64,000 nucleotides of DNA from Pacificibacter marinus (GTDB lineage: Bacteria; Pseudomonadota; Alphaproteobacteria; Rhodobacterales; Rhodobacteraceae): NCBI RefSeq assembly GCF_018860505.1, contig NZ_JAHKPU010000030.1:1-64000 (forward strand), in the 5' to 3' direction. Below the pieces are notes generated by a model. The model searched no databases, was not told where the DNA came from, and saw only the letters and a list, made by a program, of their open reading frames with translations. Below, one piece after another: positions 25,917 to 34,245 of the stretch (position 1 is the first letter of the stretch; the number at the start of each line of letters is the position of its first letter). Made by a program: the position numbers and the translations under genes.

Positions 25917-26002
25917 TGTATAGCTCCTTTCCTAGCAGTGATAAACAACTGCAGTATGGCGCATTGTGACGCCAGTTGAAGCAGGAGCTATCCACCCCAT
26001 CC

Positions 26003-26046
26003 GCTTTGTCAATTCACCCCTCAGGCGCCACAGCCGCTTTGGGCTG
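26003..26046. repeat. 44-bp dispersed repeat R4, copy 2
   Basis: Matches 6579-6622 with three substitutions. It lies directly between the right end of the IS element and the start of the 1.93-kb repeat, so it marks a multi-event junction. Confidence 0.7.
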
Positions 26047-26167
26047 GGAGCGGTCATTAGACGGTTTTAGCGCGAGCGGCAGCTTAGGGCCGTTCGCCTC
26101 AAGCTCATGGTCTTCTGACTAGACATTAATATCAAATCTGATCACCATCTAAGGCCAGATCAAGTAG

Positions 26168-26482
26168 GGTGCTGGAGGCGCGCTTCACATCGTGGCATCA
26201 TATGGCCCCGTAGAAAACATTTTCATTCTCGCCAATGCCGGTGCTGATCTTTCAGCGCGCGATAACCACGGTGGGACGCCACTTCACGTCGCATCGCAAT
26301 TCGGAACGCCAGAGAATGTTGAGATGCTGCTCAAGGCTGGGGCAAATGGAGCCGCGTTGAATGATGTCCCGGAAACGCCTTCGGACTTGGTGGCAGGTAA
26401 TCCAAGCTTTGTGGATATCGGCCTCGACTGGACTGGGAAGCTTTTGCTCACTGAGGCAGAGTTTGATAATGTCTTAATATGA
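26168..26482 (+). pseudogene. Ankyrin-repeat remnant (copy 2)
   Basis: The frame encodes GALHIVASYGPVENIFILANAGAD, then GGTPLHVASQFGTPENVEML and LLLTEAEFDNVLI: about two ankyrin repeats and a C-terminus. An in-frame TAG sits just before the first repeat, so the N-terminal part is gone. A GTG at 26192 could still start a 96-aa peptide. It probably encoded the end of a protein-interaction protein. Confidence 0.6.
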
Positions 26483-26537
26483 GAACCATAACTCTATAGT
26501 TTTTTGAACGAACTTTTCGAAATAGAAAGAAACGCCA

Positions 26538-27962
26538 GTGCTTTACTCCCGCTTTATGGCCATGCTCCTGACGTTTGTATTTTCCTTTGAAGGAATTGCG
26601 GTGGCTGAGACTGTCACGGGCACAGCAACCTTCCGCGAGCGGATCATGCCTCCAGCGGATGCACGCCTTGTTGTGACCCTCTCCGATATTTTTCGTGCAG
26701 ACGCTCCAGCGGATGAGCTGGGACGCATCGAAATCGAAAATGCGGGTGGCCCACCTTACGCGTTTGAGATCAAGTATGACGCAAGCGAGATTGAGGAAAA
26801 CCACAGCTATGCGGTTCGCGCGACGCTCTGGGCTGGTGATCATATGATGTTTACCACTGACACGGTCGCGCCCGTTATCACGCGCGGAGCACCGGATGAG
26901 GTTCATCTTATCATGGTGCGGGTTGCCTCAGAGGCGCGAAGCAATGCAATTACGGACCACCCACAAATTGGCGCGCACGGTCTAGAACTGCCCGCAACAT
27001 TCACAGGCACGCTTCCTTGCGCGGACTGTGAGGGGATCTCCTATCACCTCGACATGTGGCCTGACCAAGGCTATCATCTGCGCCGGGAATGGCTGGGCCG
27101 CGCTGGGGATACTGGCGACAACATTCAAGACGATATCGGGTTTTGGTATTCGGATGCACAAAGCAAGACGATTGTCCTGTCCGGTTTGACTGACACTCCC
27201 AACCAGTGGGAGGTTAAGGCAGCTAACAAAATCAGGTCGTTGGATATGGACGGGAATGTCATCACGTCCGACCTTCCTTACGAGCTGACCGGAAACGGCA
27301 CGTTGGATGAAACAGATATCAAGGATGTCTTTCTCGGCGGCATGATGACATATATGGCGGATGCTGCGATGTTTCAGGAGTGTCGCACTGGGCGCAGCTA
27401 TCCTGTGGTCATGGACGGTGATTACCTCGAGATGGAACGGGCATATCTTGCCGATCAATCTGACGCCGCTGCCCCACTTTATGTAAATGTCGAAGGGTCC
27501 TTTTTGATGCGTCCCGCGATGGAGGGACCAGAGCAGCGTAGTCTTGTTGTGGATCGGTTTGTTCGCACCCGCCCAGGCATCACCTGTGAACGCCAGCGTG
27601 CGGATGCAATGCTGACAAATACCTACTGGAAGATTGATACTCTGGCAGGTGAGGATGTTGTCGGCCTGCCATCGGGCGGCCACGAAGCACACGTGATCCT
27701 ACGCGAAAATGATGGTCGGTTTTCAGCAACGGTGGGCTGCAATGGAATGATGGGTGATTTCACACAGCAAGACGGAACATTGAGCTTTGGCCGCTCAGCA
27801 GCGACACTCATGGCATGCCCGCCACCACTGGATGCAATAGAGCAAAGCCTTGCGCGGGCCCTTGAGGCCACTCAAAGCTACCGTATCAATGGTGAAACGT
27901 TGGCGCTCTACAATGAGGCAAATGACATCGTTGCGCTTTTGACAGCCGTCTATTTGTATTAA
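26538..27962 (+). CDS. Periplasmic YbaY/NlpE/META multidomain protein (copy 2)
   Basis: A 474-aa paralogue of the protein at 1563 with the same signal peptide and domain order (YbaY-like, NlpE-like with GTLPCADCEGI, META/HslJ-like with VGCNGMMGDF). Differences are scattered conservative substitutions, so both copies appear to be under selection or recently duplicated. Downstream, repeat R2 and the copper cassette follow. NlpE-type proteins relate to envelope copper stress, which would fit this position, but no direct link is shown. An ATG at 26556 is an alternative start. Confidence 0.8.
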   Translation: MLYSRFMAMLLTFVFSFEGIAVAETVTGTATFRERIMPPADARLVVTLSDIFRADAPADELGRIEIENAGGPPYAFEIKYDASEIEENHSYAVRATLWAGDHMMFTTDTVAPVITRGAPDEVHLIMVRVASEARSNAITDHPQIGAHGLELPATFTGTLPCADCEGISYHLDMWPDQGYHLRREWLGRAGDTGDNIQDDIGFWYSDAQSKTIVLSGLTDTPNQWEVKAANKIRSLDMDGNVITSDLPYELTGNGTLDETDIKDVFLGGMMTYMADAAMFQECRTGRSYPVVMDGDYLEMERAYLADQSDAAAPLYVNVEGSFLMRPAMEGPEQRSLVVDRFVRTRPGITCERQRADAMLTNTYWKIDTLAGEDVVGLPSGGHEAHVILRENDGRFSATVGCNGMMGDFTQQDGTLSFGRSAATLMACPPPLDAIEQSLARALEATQSYRINGETLALYNEANDIVALLTAVYLY

Positions 27963-28040
27963 CCGCCCGAAACTAATTGGGTCGTTTAGATTACAGCATC
28001 TGACCTTATCGTCTCAAAAGCCTTGCCAACTATGCTGCGC

Positions 28041-28160
28041 CAGCCATCAAGGTCAGCTATGCGCAGATAGCGACCTTTGCAAAGTCTGGAACCGTAATCT
28101 TCCTTCTCGACGTGATCGGCCCAGATCCGACATTGGCTTATAGCGCAGCCAACGGCAGGT
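28041..28160. repeat. Dispersed repeat R2, copy 1 (left border of copper cassette)
   Basis: 120 bases matching the reverse complement of 59371-59490 at high identity. Noncoding. It stands just left of the CueR-like gene. Its partner repeat R1 (31745-31881) stands at the right end of the cassette. Confidence 0.85.
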
Positions 28161-28188
28161 TTTGTGCATCACCACTGTAAAACAGTTA

Positions 28189-28572
28189 TCATCCTAAATA
28201 GCTAATAATCGGACAATCTGGCCGGTGGTCTCCACGGCATGATGTCACCAAATGTGCCAATTCGTCGTGCAGGGATTGTAATTCGCGTTGTTTGATTTCG
28301 ATTTCTTCCAAGCGTTTTGACGCGATGCGTTTGACCTCGGCACTTGTGCGCGCTTGATCTTGATATAGCCCTAAAAGTTCGCGGCATTCTTCGATGGAAA
28401 AACCAAAGGCGCGTGATCTGCGGATGAACACCAGCTTACGAACAGAGACTTCGTCATAGGTGCGGTAGCCTGCATCAGATCGTGCGGGCGCTTCGACCAA
28501 GCCAATATCAGCATAATAGCGCACCGTTTTGACGGATAACCCCGCCGCTTTTGCTGCCGATGAAATATTCAT
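28189..28572 (-). CDS. CueR/HmrR-like copper-responsive MerR regulator
   Basis: A 127-aa MerR protein: MNISSAAKAAGLSVKTVRYYADIGLV is the helix-turn-helix, and the C-terminal loop SCRGDHRPDCPII carries the two cysteines that bind Cu(I)/Ag(I) in CueR/HmrR. It is divergent from the glutaredoxin-MauE gene. Two promoters with 19-bp spacers and CCTTCC dyads (28582 and 29425) are likely targets, so the regulator would switch on the whole cassette under copper stress. Confidence 0.9.
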   Translation of the reverse strand: MNISSAAKAAGLSVKTVRYYADIGLVEAPARSDAGYRTYDEVSVRKLVFIRRSRAFGFSIEECRELLGLYQDQARTSAEVKRIASKRLEEIEIKQRELQSLHDELAHLVTSCRGDHRPDCPIISYLG

Positions 28573-28581
28573 AAATCCACC

Positions 28582-28612
28582 TTGACCTTCCAGTTACGGG
28601 AGACCTTATGTT
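28582..28612 (+). promoter_or_regulatory. CueR-type promoter of the glutaredoxin-MauE gene
   Basis: TTGACC and TATGTT are separated by 19 bases. The spacer begins TTCCAG and ends GGGAGACCT, a partial dyad similar to copper MerR boxes (ACCTTCC...). It is placed between the divergent regulator and the gene at 28664. Confidence 0.7.
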
Positions 28613-28663
28613 GCGTGCAAAGAACAATCAAGGGCGCATCGCGTCCGCAAAAGGACATGCAAA

Positions 28664-29413
28664 ATGATCGCTACAAAAACGAATAAAACCGCCACACTTT
28701 ATCGCATGGTTATGACAGATCACATGTGTCCCTACGGTCTCAAATCCAAAGACCTGTTAGAGCGCAACGGCTTTGTTGTTGAGGATCGGCACTTGACCTC
28801 GCGCGATGAAGTGGATGCATTCAAGGCCGAACATGATGTCGAAACAACGCCACAGGTTTTCATCGATGGCAAACGTATTGGTGGCTTTGATGACCTAAGC
28901 GCATACTTTGGCACAGCAACGAAACCCAAAAATGCGACAACTTATAAACCCGTGATTGCACTTTTTAGCATCGCAGCGCTGTTGGCCGTATGCGTGACAT
29001 GGCTGTCTCTTGGGACCGTTGTTGCGGGGCGCACCTTGGAGTGGTTCATCTCTATTTCAATGGTGTTGTTGGGCCTTCAAAAACTGCAAGATGTCGAACG
29101 CTTTGCAACGATGTTTTTGAATTACGATTTATTGGCACAGCGCTGGGTTCGCTACGGTTACATTTATCCTTTTGTTGAAACTGGCGCGGGCCTTTTGATG
29201 ATGGCAGGCCTATTGACTTGGCTTTCCGCACCCGCTGCGCTGTTTGTTGCAAGCATCGGGGCGATAAGCGTGTTCAAGGCCGTCTACATCGACAAGCGTG
29301 AATTGAAATGCGCCTGCGTTGGCGGGGACAGTAATGTTCCGTTGGGATTCGTATCACTGCTTGAAAACGTGATGATGGTGGGCATGGCTGTCTGGATGCT
29401 CTCTAAACTGTGA
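28664..29413 (+). CDS. Glutaredoxin-MauE/DoxX-like membrane fusion protein
   Basis: A 249-aa fusion. Residues ~10-85 form a glutaredoxin domain with the active site CPYG (DHMCPYGLKSKDLL) and the cis-Pro TTPQVFIDG. Residues ~95-249 are a four-helix MauE-like membrane domain containing a second cysteine pair (KCACVGGDSNVPLGF). MauE proteins take part in thiol/disulfide maturation of periplasmic proteins. Here it probably passes reducing power to copper or disulfide targets. It is the first gene after the CueR-type promoter and just upstream of the cytochrome/oxidase operon. Confidence 0.82.
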   Translation: MIATKTNKTATLYRMVMTDHMCPYGLKSKDLLERNGFVVEDRHLTSRDEVDAFKAEHDVETTPQVFIDGKRIGGFDDLSAYFGTATKPKNATTYKPVIALFSIAALLAVCVTWLSLGTVVAGRTLEWFISISMVLLGLQKLQDVERFATMFLNYDLLAQRWVRYGYIYPFVETGAGLLMMAGLLTWLSAPAALFVASIGAISVFKAVYIDKRELKCACVGGDSNVPLGFVSLLENVMMVGMAVWMLSKL

Positions 29414-29424
29414 TGCGCAATGGT

Positions 29425-29455
29425 TTGACCTTCCACCTAGGGGAAGCTGTAGCAC
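29425..29455 (+). promoter_or_regulatory. Second CueR-type promoter
   Basis: TTGACC, a 19-base spacer and TAGCAC. The spacer holds the dyad CCTTCC-ACCTAG-GGGAAG. It lies between the glutaredoxin fusion and the first cytochrome gene and should co-regulate the oxidase operon. Confidence 0.7.
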
Positions 29456-29485
29456 AGTTGAAAATGATGGAAACGAGAGGCTTTA

Positions 29486-29920
29486 ATGAAACATAAACTC
29501 GCAATTGGCGCACTTATTATTGTGGGTGGGATAGCCTATCTGACGTGGCCGAATGATGAGCCAAGCGCATCATCCACACCTCAATCCAGCGTTGCACAAG
29601 GTGCGTTGGCGAAAGTCCTTATACCCGAGATGCTGTCGCAAAATGCCCAAATTGGAAAACGTGCGTTTGATGCCGCCTGTGCCGCGTGCCACGGGGCAAA
29701 CGCAGCTGGGCAAGATGGCGTTGCGCCGCCTTTGGTTCATAAAATCTATGAGCCCAGCCACCACGGCGATGATGCTTTTCAGCGGGCCGCAGCATCCGGC
29801 GTGCGCGCACATCATTGGCGGTTTGGAAATATGCCCCCAGTTGAGGGCGTGACGCGGGGCGATGTGACTATGATCATAGCTTATATTCGTGAATTACAAC
29901 GCGCAAATGGGATCAACTGA
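29486..29920 (+). CDS. Membrane-anchored cytochrome c
   Basis: A 144-aa protein with an N-terminal hydrophobic anchor (LAIGALIIVGGIAYLTW) and one haem c site CAACHG (about 70-75), with a downstream NMPPVEG that supplies the axial Met. It is periplasmic. Its stop overlaps the start of the multicopper oxidase by one base, so the two are translationally coupled. It probably accepts or donates electrons for the oxidase. Confidence 0.88.
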   Translation: MKHKLAIGALIIVGGIAYLTWPNDEPSASSTPQSSVAQGALAKVLIPEMLSQNAQIGKRAFDAACAACHGANAAGQDGVAPPLVHKIYEPSHHGDDAFQRAAASGVRAHHWRFGNMPPVEGVTRGDVTMIIAYIRELQRANGIN

Positions 29921-31224
29921 TGACACTCAATAGGCGGCAGTTTTTGACCTCGGCTTCTGCATTTTCAATGTTACCAATGCCTCTTTGGGCCGCGACAAGC
30001 ACGGCTCATTTGCGTGCAGAGCCGGTAACGCAACAAATCTTGCCCAATGGTGGCCCAGCAACACAGATGCTTGGGTTTAACGGGTCCACACCTGGTCCAA
30101 CAGTGCGCCTGCCGCGTGGCAAGCGCGCAAACATTAAGGTTGAGAATGGCTTGAATGAGGGGACTTCAGTCCACTGGCATGGCATTCGCTTACAAAACCG
30201 GATGGACGGAGTGCCGGAACTGACACAAGAACTCATCCTTCCGAATGACAGCAAAACCTATAGCTTTACGCCGCCGGATGCCGGCACCTTTTGGTATCAC
30301 TCGCACTACATTTCGCAAGAGCAAGTGGCGCGGGGCATGATGGGGGCTTTGATCATCGAAGACGATACGCCACCAGACGTAGACCACGACATCACGGTGC
30401 TCATTTCGGATTGGCTGATGCAAGATGATGGCAGCTTGAGCGACGCGTTTAGCGACATGCACACCATGGCTCATGGTGGATATATGGGAAATTTCGCACG
30501 TGCGTTTTTATCACAAACGAAGGTCAAGCTAGGGGATCGAGTGCGCTTTCGCCTGATCAATGGCGCTACAAATCGCGTATTTCCGGTGGCGGTTGGCGGC
30601 ATCAGTGGCAAAATCGTTGCACTCGATGGCATGGCTCTCAGCGTCCCGCGTGATATGGCCGATCTTGTTCTTGCGCCGGCGCAGCGCGTTGATGTGATCG
30701 CTGATATCACCGGCCCAGTCAGCTTTGATATGGTGTCACGCCAAGGCGCGTTTAAATTGGCGAATTTGGTTGTTGAAGGCACTAATACAGTCCGTCAAAT
30801 AGCTCAAATTGCACCTCTGGAACCGCATGGTCTTTCTCGTCCAGATGAACCCAGGCAACACCTGACCTTGCAAATGCAAGGCGGAGCCATGAGCGGGCGG
30901 CATGGAGGCGACAATATCTGGGCTTTCAACGATACCTCAGATTTACCGCAAACGCCCTTCGGCACCTTTCAACGTGGTGAGACGGTGAAAATCACGATGG
31001 TCAATGACACAGCGTTTGCCCACGGCATCCACCTACATGGGCATCATTTCTATGAGGTTGAAGCGGATGGCAGCTTAGGTGACTTGCGTGATACCACGCT
31101 TGTAAATGCTGGTGAGAGCCGAGATATTATCTGCGTTTTCGACAATCCTGGCCGCTGGCTGTTGCACTGCCATATGCTTAGTCATGCCATCGGAGGAATG
31201 CGCACTTGGGTCAATGTCCTATGA
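29920..31224 (+). CDS. Multicopper oxidase (CueO/CumA-like)
   Basis: A 434-aa oxidase with a Tat-type signal (NRRQFLTSASAFS). Copper ligands are in the expected order: HWHG (85-88), HSH (127-129), HGIHLHGHHF near 365 and LLHCHMLSHAIGGM near the C-terminus, so type 1, 2 and 3 coppers can be bound. Members oxidise Cu(I), phenolics or manganese in the periplasm with O2. Sitting in a CueR-controlled cassette, a cuprous oxidase role in copper tolerance is likely. Flanked on both sides by coupled cytochrome c genes. Confidence 0.9.
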   Translation: MTLNRRQFLTSASAFSMLPMPLWAATSTAHLRAEPVTQQILPNGGPATQMLGFNGSTPGPTVRLPRGKRANIKVENGLNEGTSVHWHGIRLQNRMDGVPELTQELILPNDSKTYSFTPPDAGTFWYHSHYISQEQVARGMMGALIIEDDTPPDVDHDITVLISDWLMQDDGSLSDAFSDMHTMAHGGYMGNFARAFLSQTKVKLGDRVRFRLINGATNRVFPVAVGGISGKIVALDGMALSVPRDMADLVLAPAQRVDVIADITGPVSFDMVSRQGAFKLANLVVEGTNTVRQIAQIAPLEPHGLSRPDEPRQHLTLQMQGGAMSGRHGGDNIWAFNDTSDLPQTPFGTFQRGETVKITMVNDTAFAHGIHLHGHHFYEVEADGSLGDLRDTTLVNAGESRDIICVFDNPGRWLLHCHMLSHAIGGMRTWVNVL

Positions 31225-31646
31225 AAATACTTACATCCTTCTTATTCGTTTTTGCATCAAGTGCTGCGGCAGATCACGAACTTGACGCACGCGACTTAAA
31301 TAAGGGTCGCGAGCTTTATGTCGAAACTTGTGCCGCATGTCATGGCGCTGACTTAAGAGGTCAGCCCGATTGGCAGATAGCAAACGATGAGGGCGTTTTG
31401 CCAGCGCCGCCGCATGACCGGACAGGGCACACATGGCATCACGATAACGCTTTGCTATTTGACTACACAAAATTTGGTGGAAGAGGAACTCTGGCTTTGC
31501 GTGGCATCAACGACTTCAATAGCGGAATGCCGGCATTCAAAAACACGCTGTCAGACGACGATATCTGGACCATATTGGCCTATATAAAATCAACTTGGCC
31601 AGAGAGGGAACAGCAAGTCCAAGCCAGCCGCAATCCACCCCATTAA
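31221..31646 (+). CDS. Periplasmic cytochrome c
   Basis: A 141-aa exported protein (signal peptide ILTSFLFVFASSAAA) with haem site CAACHG and a later GMPAF that can give the axial Met. The ATG at 31221 overlaps the oxidase stop (ATGA). It is the last gene of the copper operon. Two monohaem cytochromes bracket the oxidase, which suggests electron transfer from it to the respiratory chain. Confidence 0.88.
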   Translation: MKILTSFLFVFASSAAADHELDARDLNKGRELYVETCAACHGADLRGQPDWQIANDEGVLPAPPHDRTGHTWHHDNALLFDYTKFGGRGTLALRGINDFNSGMPAFKNTLSDDDIWTILAYIKSTWPEREQQVQASRNPPH

Positions 31647-31744
31647 TACATAAACTTCAGACATCAATATGTAACATGTCAGGCCTTCAATTTCAATTTT
31701 TTAGCATAGCTGACATTGGCACATGCTGCAGCAAAAGGCAGCTC

Positions 31745-31881
31745 TCCGCCCTCACTTCTGAAAATGTCTGATGCTATGGCGGCACAGGTCATGTCCGCTT
31801 CGGGCTGACAGCAGTCATCCCGTGTGATCGCTCAGGCCGGTGGCAGGGCATTTTGCGCAAAAACCACGCGCTGCATTGCCG
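31745..31881. repeat. Dispersed repeat R1, copy 1 (right border of copper cassette)
   Basis: 137 bases that match the reverse complement of 57301-57437 with about seven differences. Noncoding. With R2 at 28041 it encloses the copper cassette. Confidence 0.9.
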
Positions 31882-31973
31882 CACGTCCGCTTCGAGCCCA
31901 AAACGACGGATGCTGCGCCGTGTTCAAATGTCTGCTGCTGCGCGCGGAAGCGACCCACTGGTTCGCGGGTTGC

Positions 31974-32921
31974 TCAAATCTCCCAGCTAAAATCGGTTGC
32001 TTCTTCGGACACCCGCCACAGCTTTTCCATCACATCCTTGTCGTAGGCATGGGGGTTTAGCGTGCCTTTGCCGACCGGGCCGCCCGTTTGCATCAAACCC
32101 GTTGGGCCATAGAGCGCGCGTTGTTCTAACCCGTCTTCTGTCGCGCACATAACTTCAGGATAGGAGCCTCTTTCAGCAGTTTGCACCATTGGCGTTTTGC
32201 TCATCAGCCACCAAGTCAGCCGCGTCATTAGGCCACCACTAGAGCTGATCAGCGATGTCGCGGAAGCGCCGGGATGGCAGACGTAAATCGACACGTCCTT
32301 GACTGTCCCTTTCAAGCGATCCTGTAACTCATAGGCAAACATCATCTGGGCCAGCTTGCTCTGGCTATAAACAGGATTGGCGCTGTAGTTCTTGTCCCAA
32401 TTCATGTCGTCAAACTGGATGGTTTTGATCCCCATATTGTAGCCAAGGCTGGCAACAACGACGATCCGGCCTTTACTGGCATCGATCCGATCAAACAGCA
32501 TTCCGCACAGCACGAAATGACCATAGTGATTTGTGCCAAGCTGGCTTTCAAAGCCATCAACGGTGAGTTGCTGTGTCGGCACTTGAGCGATGGCGGCGTT
32601 ACAGATCAGCGCGTCGATCTGGGGAACGGTTTTCAGCACTTCATCTGCTGCTGCGCGGACGCTTGCGAGATCGGACAGGTCCATACGCACAAAGCTCACT
32701 TCTGCATCTGTGCCAAATTCTTCTTTCAGCGCAACGACGGCAGCGGTCGATTTCTCGGCGCTGCGGTTTAACATCACGACCTGTGCCCCTTTCGACAGAA
32801 AGATGCGTGAGGCTTCAAATCCAGCGCCAGCGTTGCCGCCGGTGATGACGTAGGTTTTTCCTGCAAGTGAGCCGAGACGGTTCGGCGTCCAGCCTTTGGG
32901 CCCGAAAGTTGTATCTGCCAT
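31974..32921 (-). CDS. Short-chain dehydrogenase/reductase
   Basis: A 315-aa SDR of the retinol-dehydrogenase-like type: NAD(P) site TGGNAGAGFEASR, NAG-like CNAA, and catalytic Y-x3-K in VYSQSKLAQ. A long C-terminal region follows. The ATG at 32921 has AAGGAA upstream; an earlier in-frame ATG at 32996 is not supported. It is divergent from the AraC gene at 33090 and probably controlled by it. The substrate is unknown; related pairs act on aldehydes or ketones. Confidence 0.87.
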   Translation of the reverse strand: MADTTFGPKGWTPNRLGSLAGKTYVITGGNAGAGFEASRIFLSKGAQVVMLNRSAEKSTAAVVALKEEFGTDAEVSFVRMDLSDLASVRAAADEVLKTVPQIDALICNAAIAQVPTQQLTVDGFESQLGTNHYGHFVLCGMLFDRIDASKGRIVVVASLGYNMGIKTIQFDDMNWDKNYSANPVYSQSKLAQMMFAYELQDRLKGTVKDVSIYVCHPGASATSLISSSGGLMTRLTWWLMSKTPMVQTAERGSYPEVMCATEDGLEQRALYGPTGLMQTGGPVGKGTLNPHAYDKDVMEKLWRVSEEATDFSWEI

Positions 32922-33089
32922 GGTGTTGTTCCTTAAGGGGTCGGCCATTTGCCGAGAAATGTGTGCTATCGTCTTGGCAGTGTAGATAGCTCTCATCGAC
33001 TGACTGAAATAGACCGTATCATAACGAATACTTGCCTGATTGTATCAGTCGGGTTGTCACGGCTAGATTTGCCGCTCTAAACTGAACGC

Positions 33090-33983
33090 ATGAGCAAAGA
33101 ACAGATCAGACAACTTATCGAAAGCCGAACCGACCAAGACGGTCTCACTGAAACTGGCATAAAAGGTGTCCGCTTGTTTCGCGCCACCCAAGCGATCCCT
33201 TGCGCTCCTGCGGTGTATGAACCCAGCGTCGTTGCCATCGTGAGCGGGGCCAAAGAGGCAGTATTAGATGGCGAACGACACGTTTATGACAGCAGCCACT
33301 ACCTGTGCTGTCCGATGTCCATGCCGGTGCAAGCGGGAACGCCCACGGCATCACCAGACAATCCGCTATTTGGCGTTTATGTTTCGCTCGATCAACGGGT
33401 TATGACGGAACTGACCCTAGAAATGGATAATCTTGGCGATTACGTTCCCATCGGAAAGGGGAGCCTACCCGCACAGGGTATCAGGCTAGCCTATTGGGAC
33501 GACGCATTCTCCGATGCACTTCTACGTCTGCTTCAACTGGGTCAAAATGAAACGGACACTGCAGTGCTTGGTGATGCGCGGCTGCGGGAGCTATCATTTG
33601 CAATCTTGAAGGGTGAGGCAGGTAGTTTTGCTCGGCGAGCTTACGGCGCTGGCAATGCCATCGCGCGCTCTATTGCGCATGTATCCTCTCACTTAGACGC
33701 GCCAATTTCGATTGATGATATGGCAACCCGTGCTGGTATGAGCCGCGCCGTGTTTCACCGAAAATTCAAGCAAGTCACAACAATGGCTCCCATCCAATTC
33801 GTCAAATCGATGCGCCTTAACAATGCTGCGATGAAGATTGCTGGAGGTATGACCGTGAACGAGGCAGCGATAGACGTTGGATACGTGAGCCCGTCTCAAT
33901 TCAGCCGAGAATTCAAACGAATGTATGGGCAATCACCACGACGATGGAGTGACGGCCAACAAGTTGCGTTTGGCGTTGCCTGA
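33090..33983 (+). CDS. AraC-family transcriptional regulator
   Basis: A 297-aa regulator with an N-terminal cupin-like AraC_N domain (EPSVVAIVSGAKEAVLDGERHVYD) and a C-terminal double HTH (ISIDDMATRAGMSRAVFHRKFKQVTT... and TVNEAAIDVGYVSPSQFSREFKRMYGQSPRRW). It is divergent from the SDR gene, a frequent pairing in which the regulator activates its neighbour in response to the enzyme's substrate. Confidence 0.9.
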   Translation: MSKEQIRQLIESRTDQDGLTETGIKGVRLFRATQAIPCAPAVYEPSVVAIVSGAKEAVLDGERHVYDSSHYLCCPMSMPVQAGTPTASPDNPLFGVYVSLDQRVMTELTLEMDNLGDYVPIGKGSLPAQGIRLAYWDDAFSDALLRLLQLGQNETDTAVLGDARLRELSFAILKGEAGSFARRAYGAGNAIARSIAHVSSHLDAPISIDDMATRAGMSRAVFHRKFKQVTTMAPIQFVKSMRLNNAAMKIAGGMTVNEAAIDVGYVSPSQFSREFKRMYGQSPRRWSDGQQVAFGVA

Positions 33984-34245
33984 GGGCTTGGTGCTCTGAA
34001 AAGTTGTGGGAACAGCAGACATTGGGCTGCGCTACGTGAACGGCGGCAAAGTCCGCGATGCCGCCATCCCGCACGTCAAGATGCTGCGCTAACGGGTCAA
34101 TGTCTGCTTCGGGGAAGCAGCAATGCAGCGACGATAGGAACGACCAATGGCAGGTTTGGGCCGATCGCGTCGATCGACACTTCGGGCGAAAACCGGACTT
34201 TCGCGCTGACGCAAAATACAGTCGGCGGGTAAAAATCCGCCCGCT
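33984..34245. repeat. Intergenic region with repeat R3, copy 1 (34149-34199)
   Basis: No gene. 34149-34199 (GGCAGGTTTGGGCCGATCG...GATCGACACTTCGGGCGAAAA) is about 80% identical to 38290-38341 in the same orientation. The two copies flank the gajA-gajB pair. Confidence 0.6.

Larger units (their letters stand above)
24652..25995 (-). mobile_element. IS110-family (IS1111-type) insertion sequence
   Basis: A DEDD transposase gene is enclosed by 15-bp inverted repeats GTGGATAGCTCCTGC (24652-24666) and GCAGGAGCTATCCAC (25981-25995), about 1.34 kb apart. Subterminal inverted repeats and a long noncoding region after the transposase are typical of the IS1111 group; exact tips lie a few bases outside. 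The element sits beside the 44-bp repeat R4. No target duplication is expected in this family. Confidence 0.85.
26088..28018. repeat. 1.93-kb direct repeat, copy 2
   Basis: Same content and orientation as 1114-3043. Its left edge is in the phrase GGCAGCTTAGGGCCGTTCG, a variant of a core motif present at other junctions in the window. The reading frames are better preserved than in copy 1. Confidence 0.95.

Noticed and set aside
31824-32060. Short plus-strand frames after the copper operon
   Set aside because: They lie within repeat R1 and the end of the antisense SDR gene; the same repeat elsewhere lacks a conserved frame.
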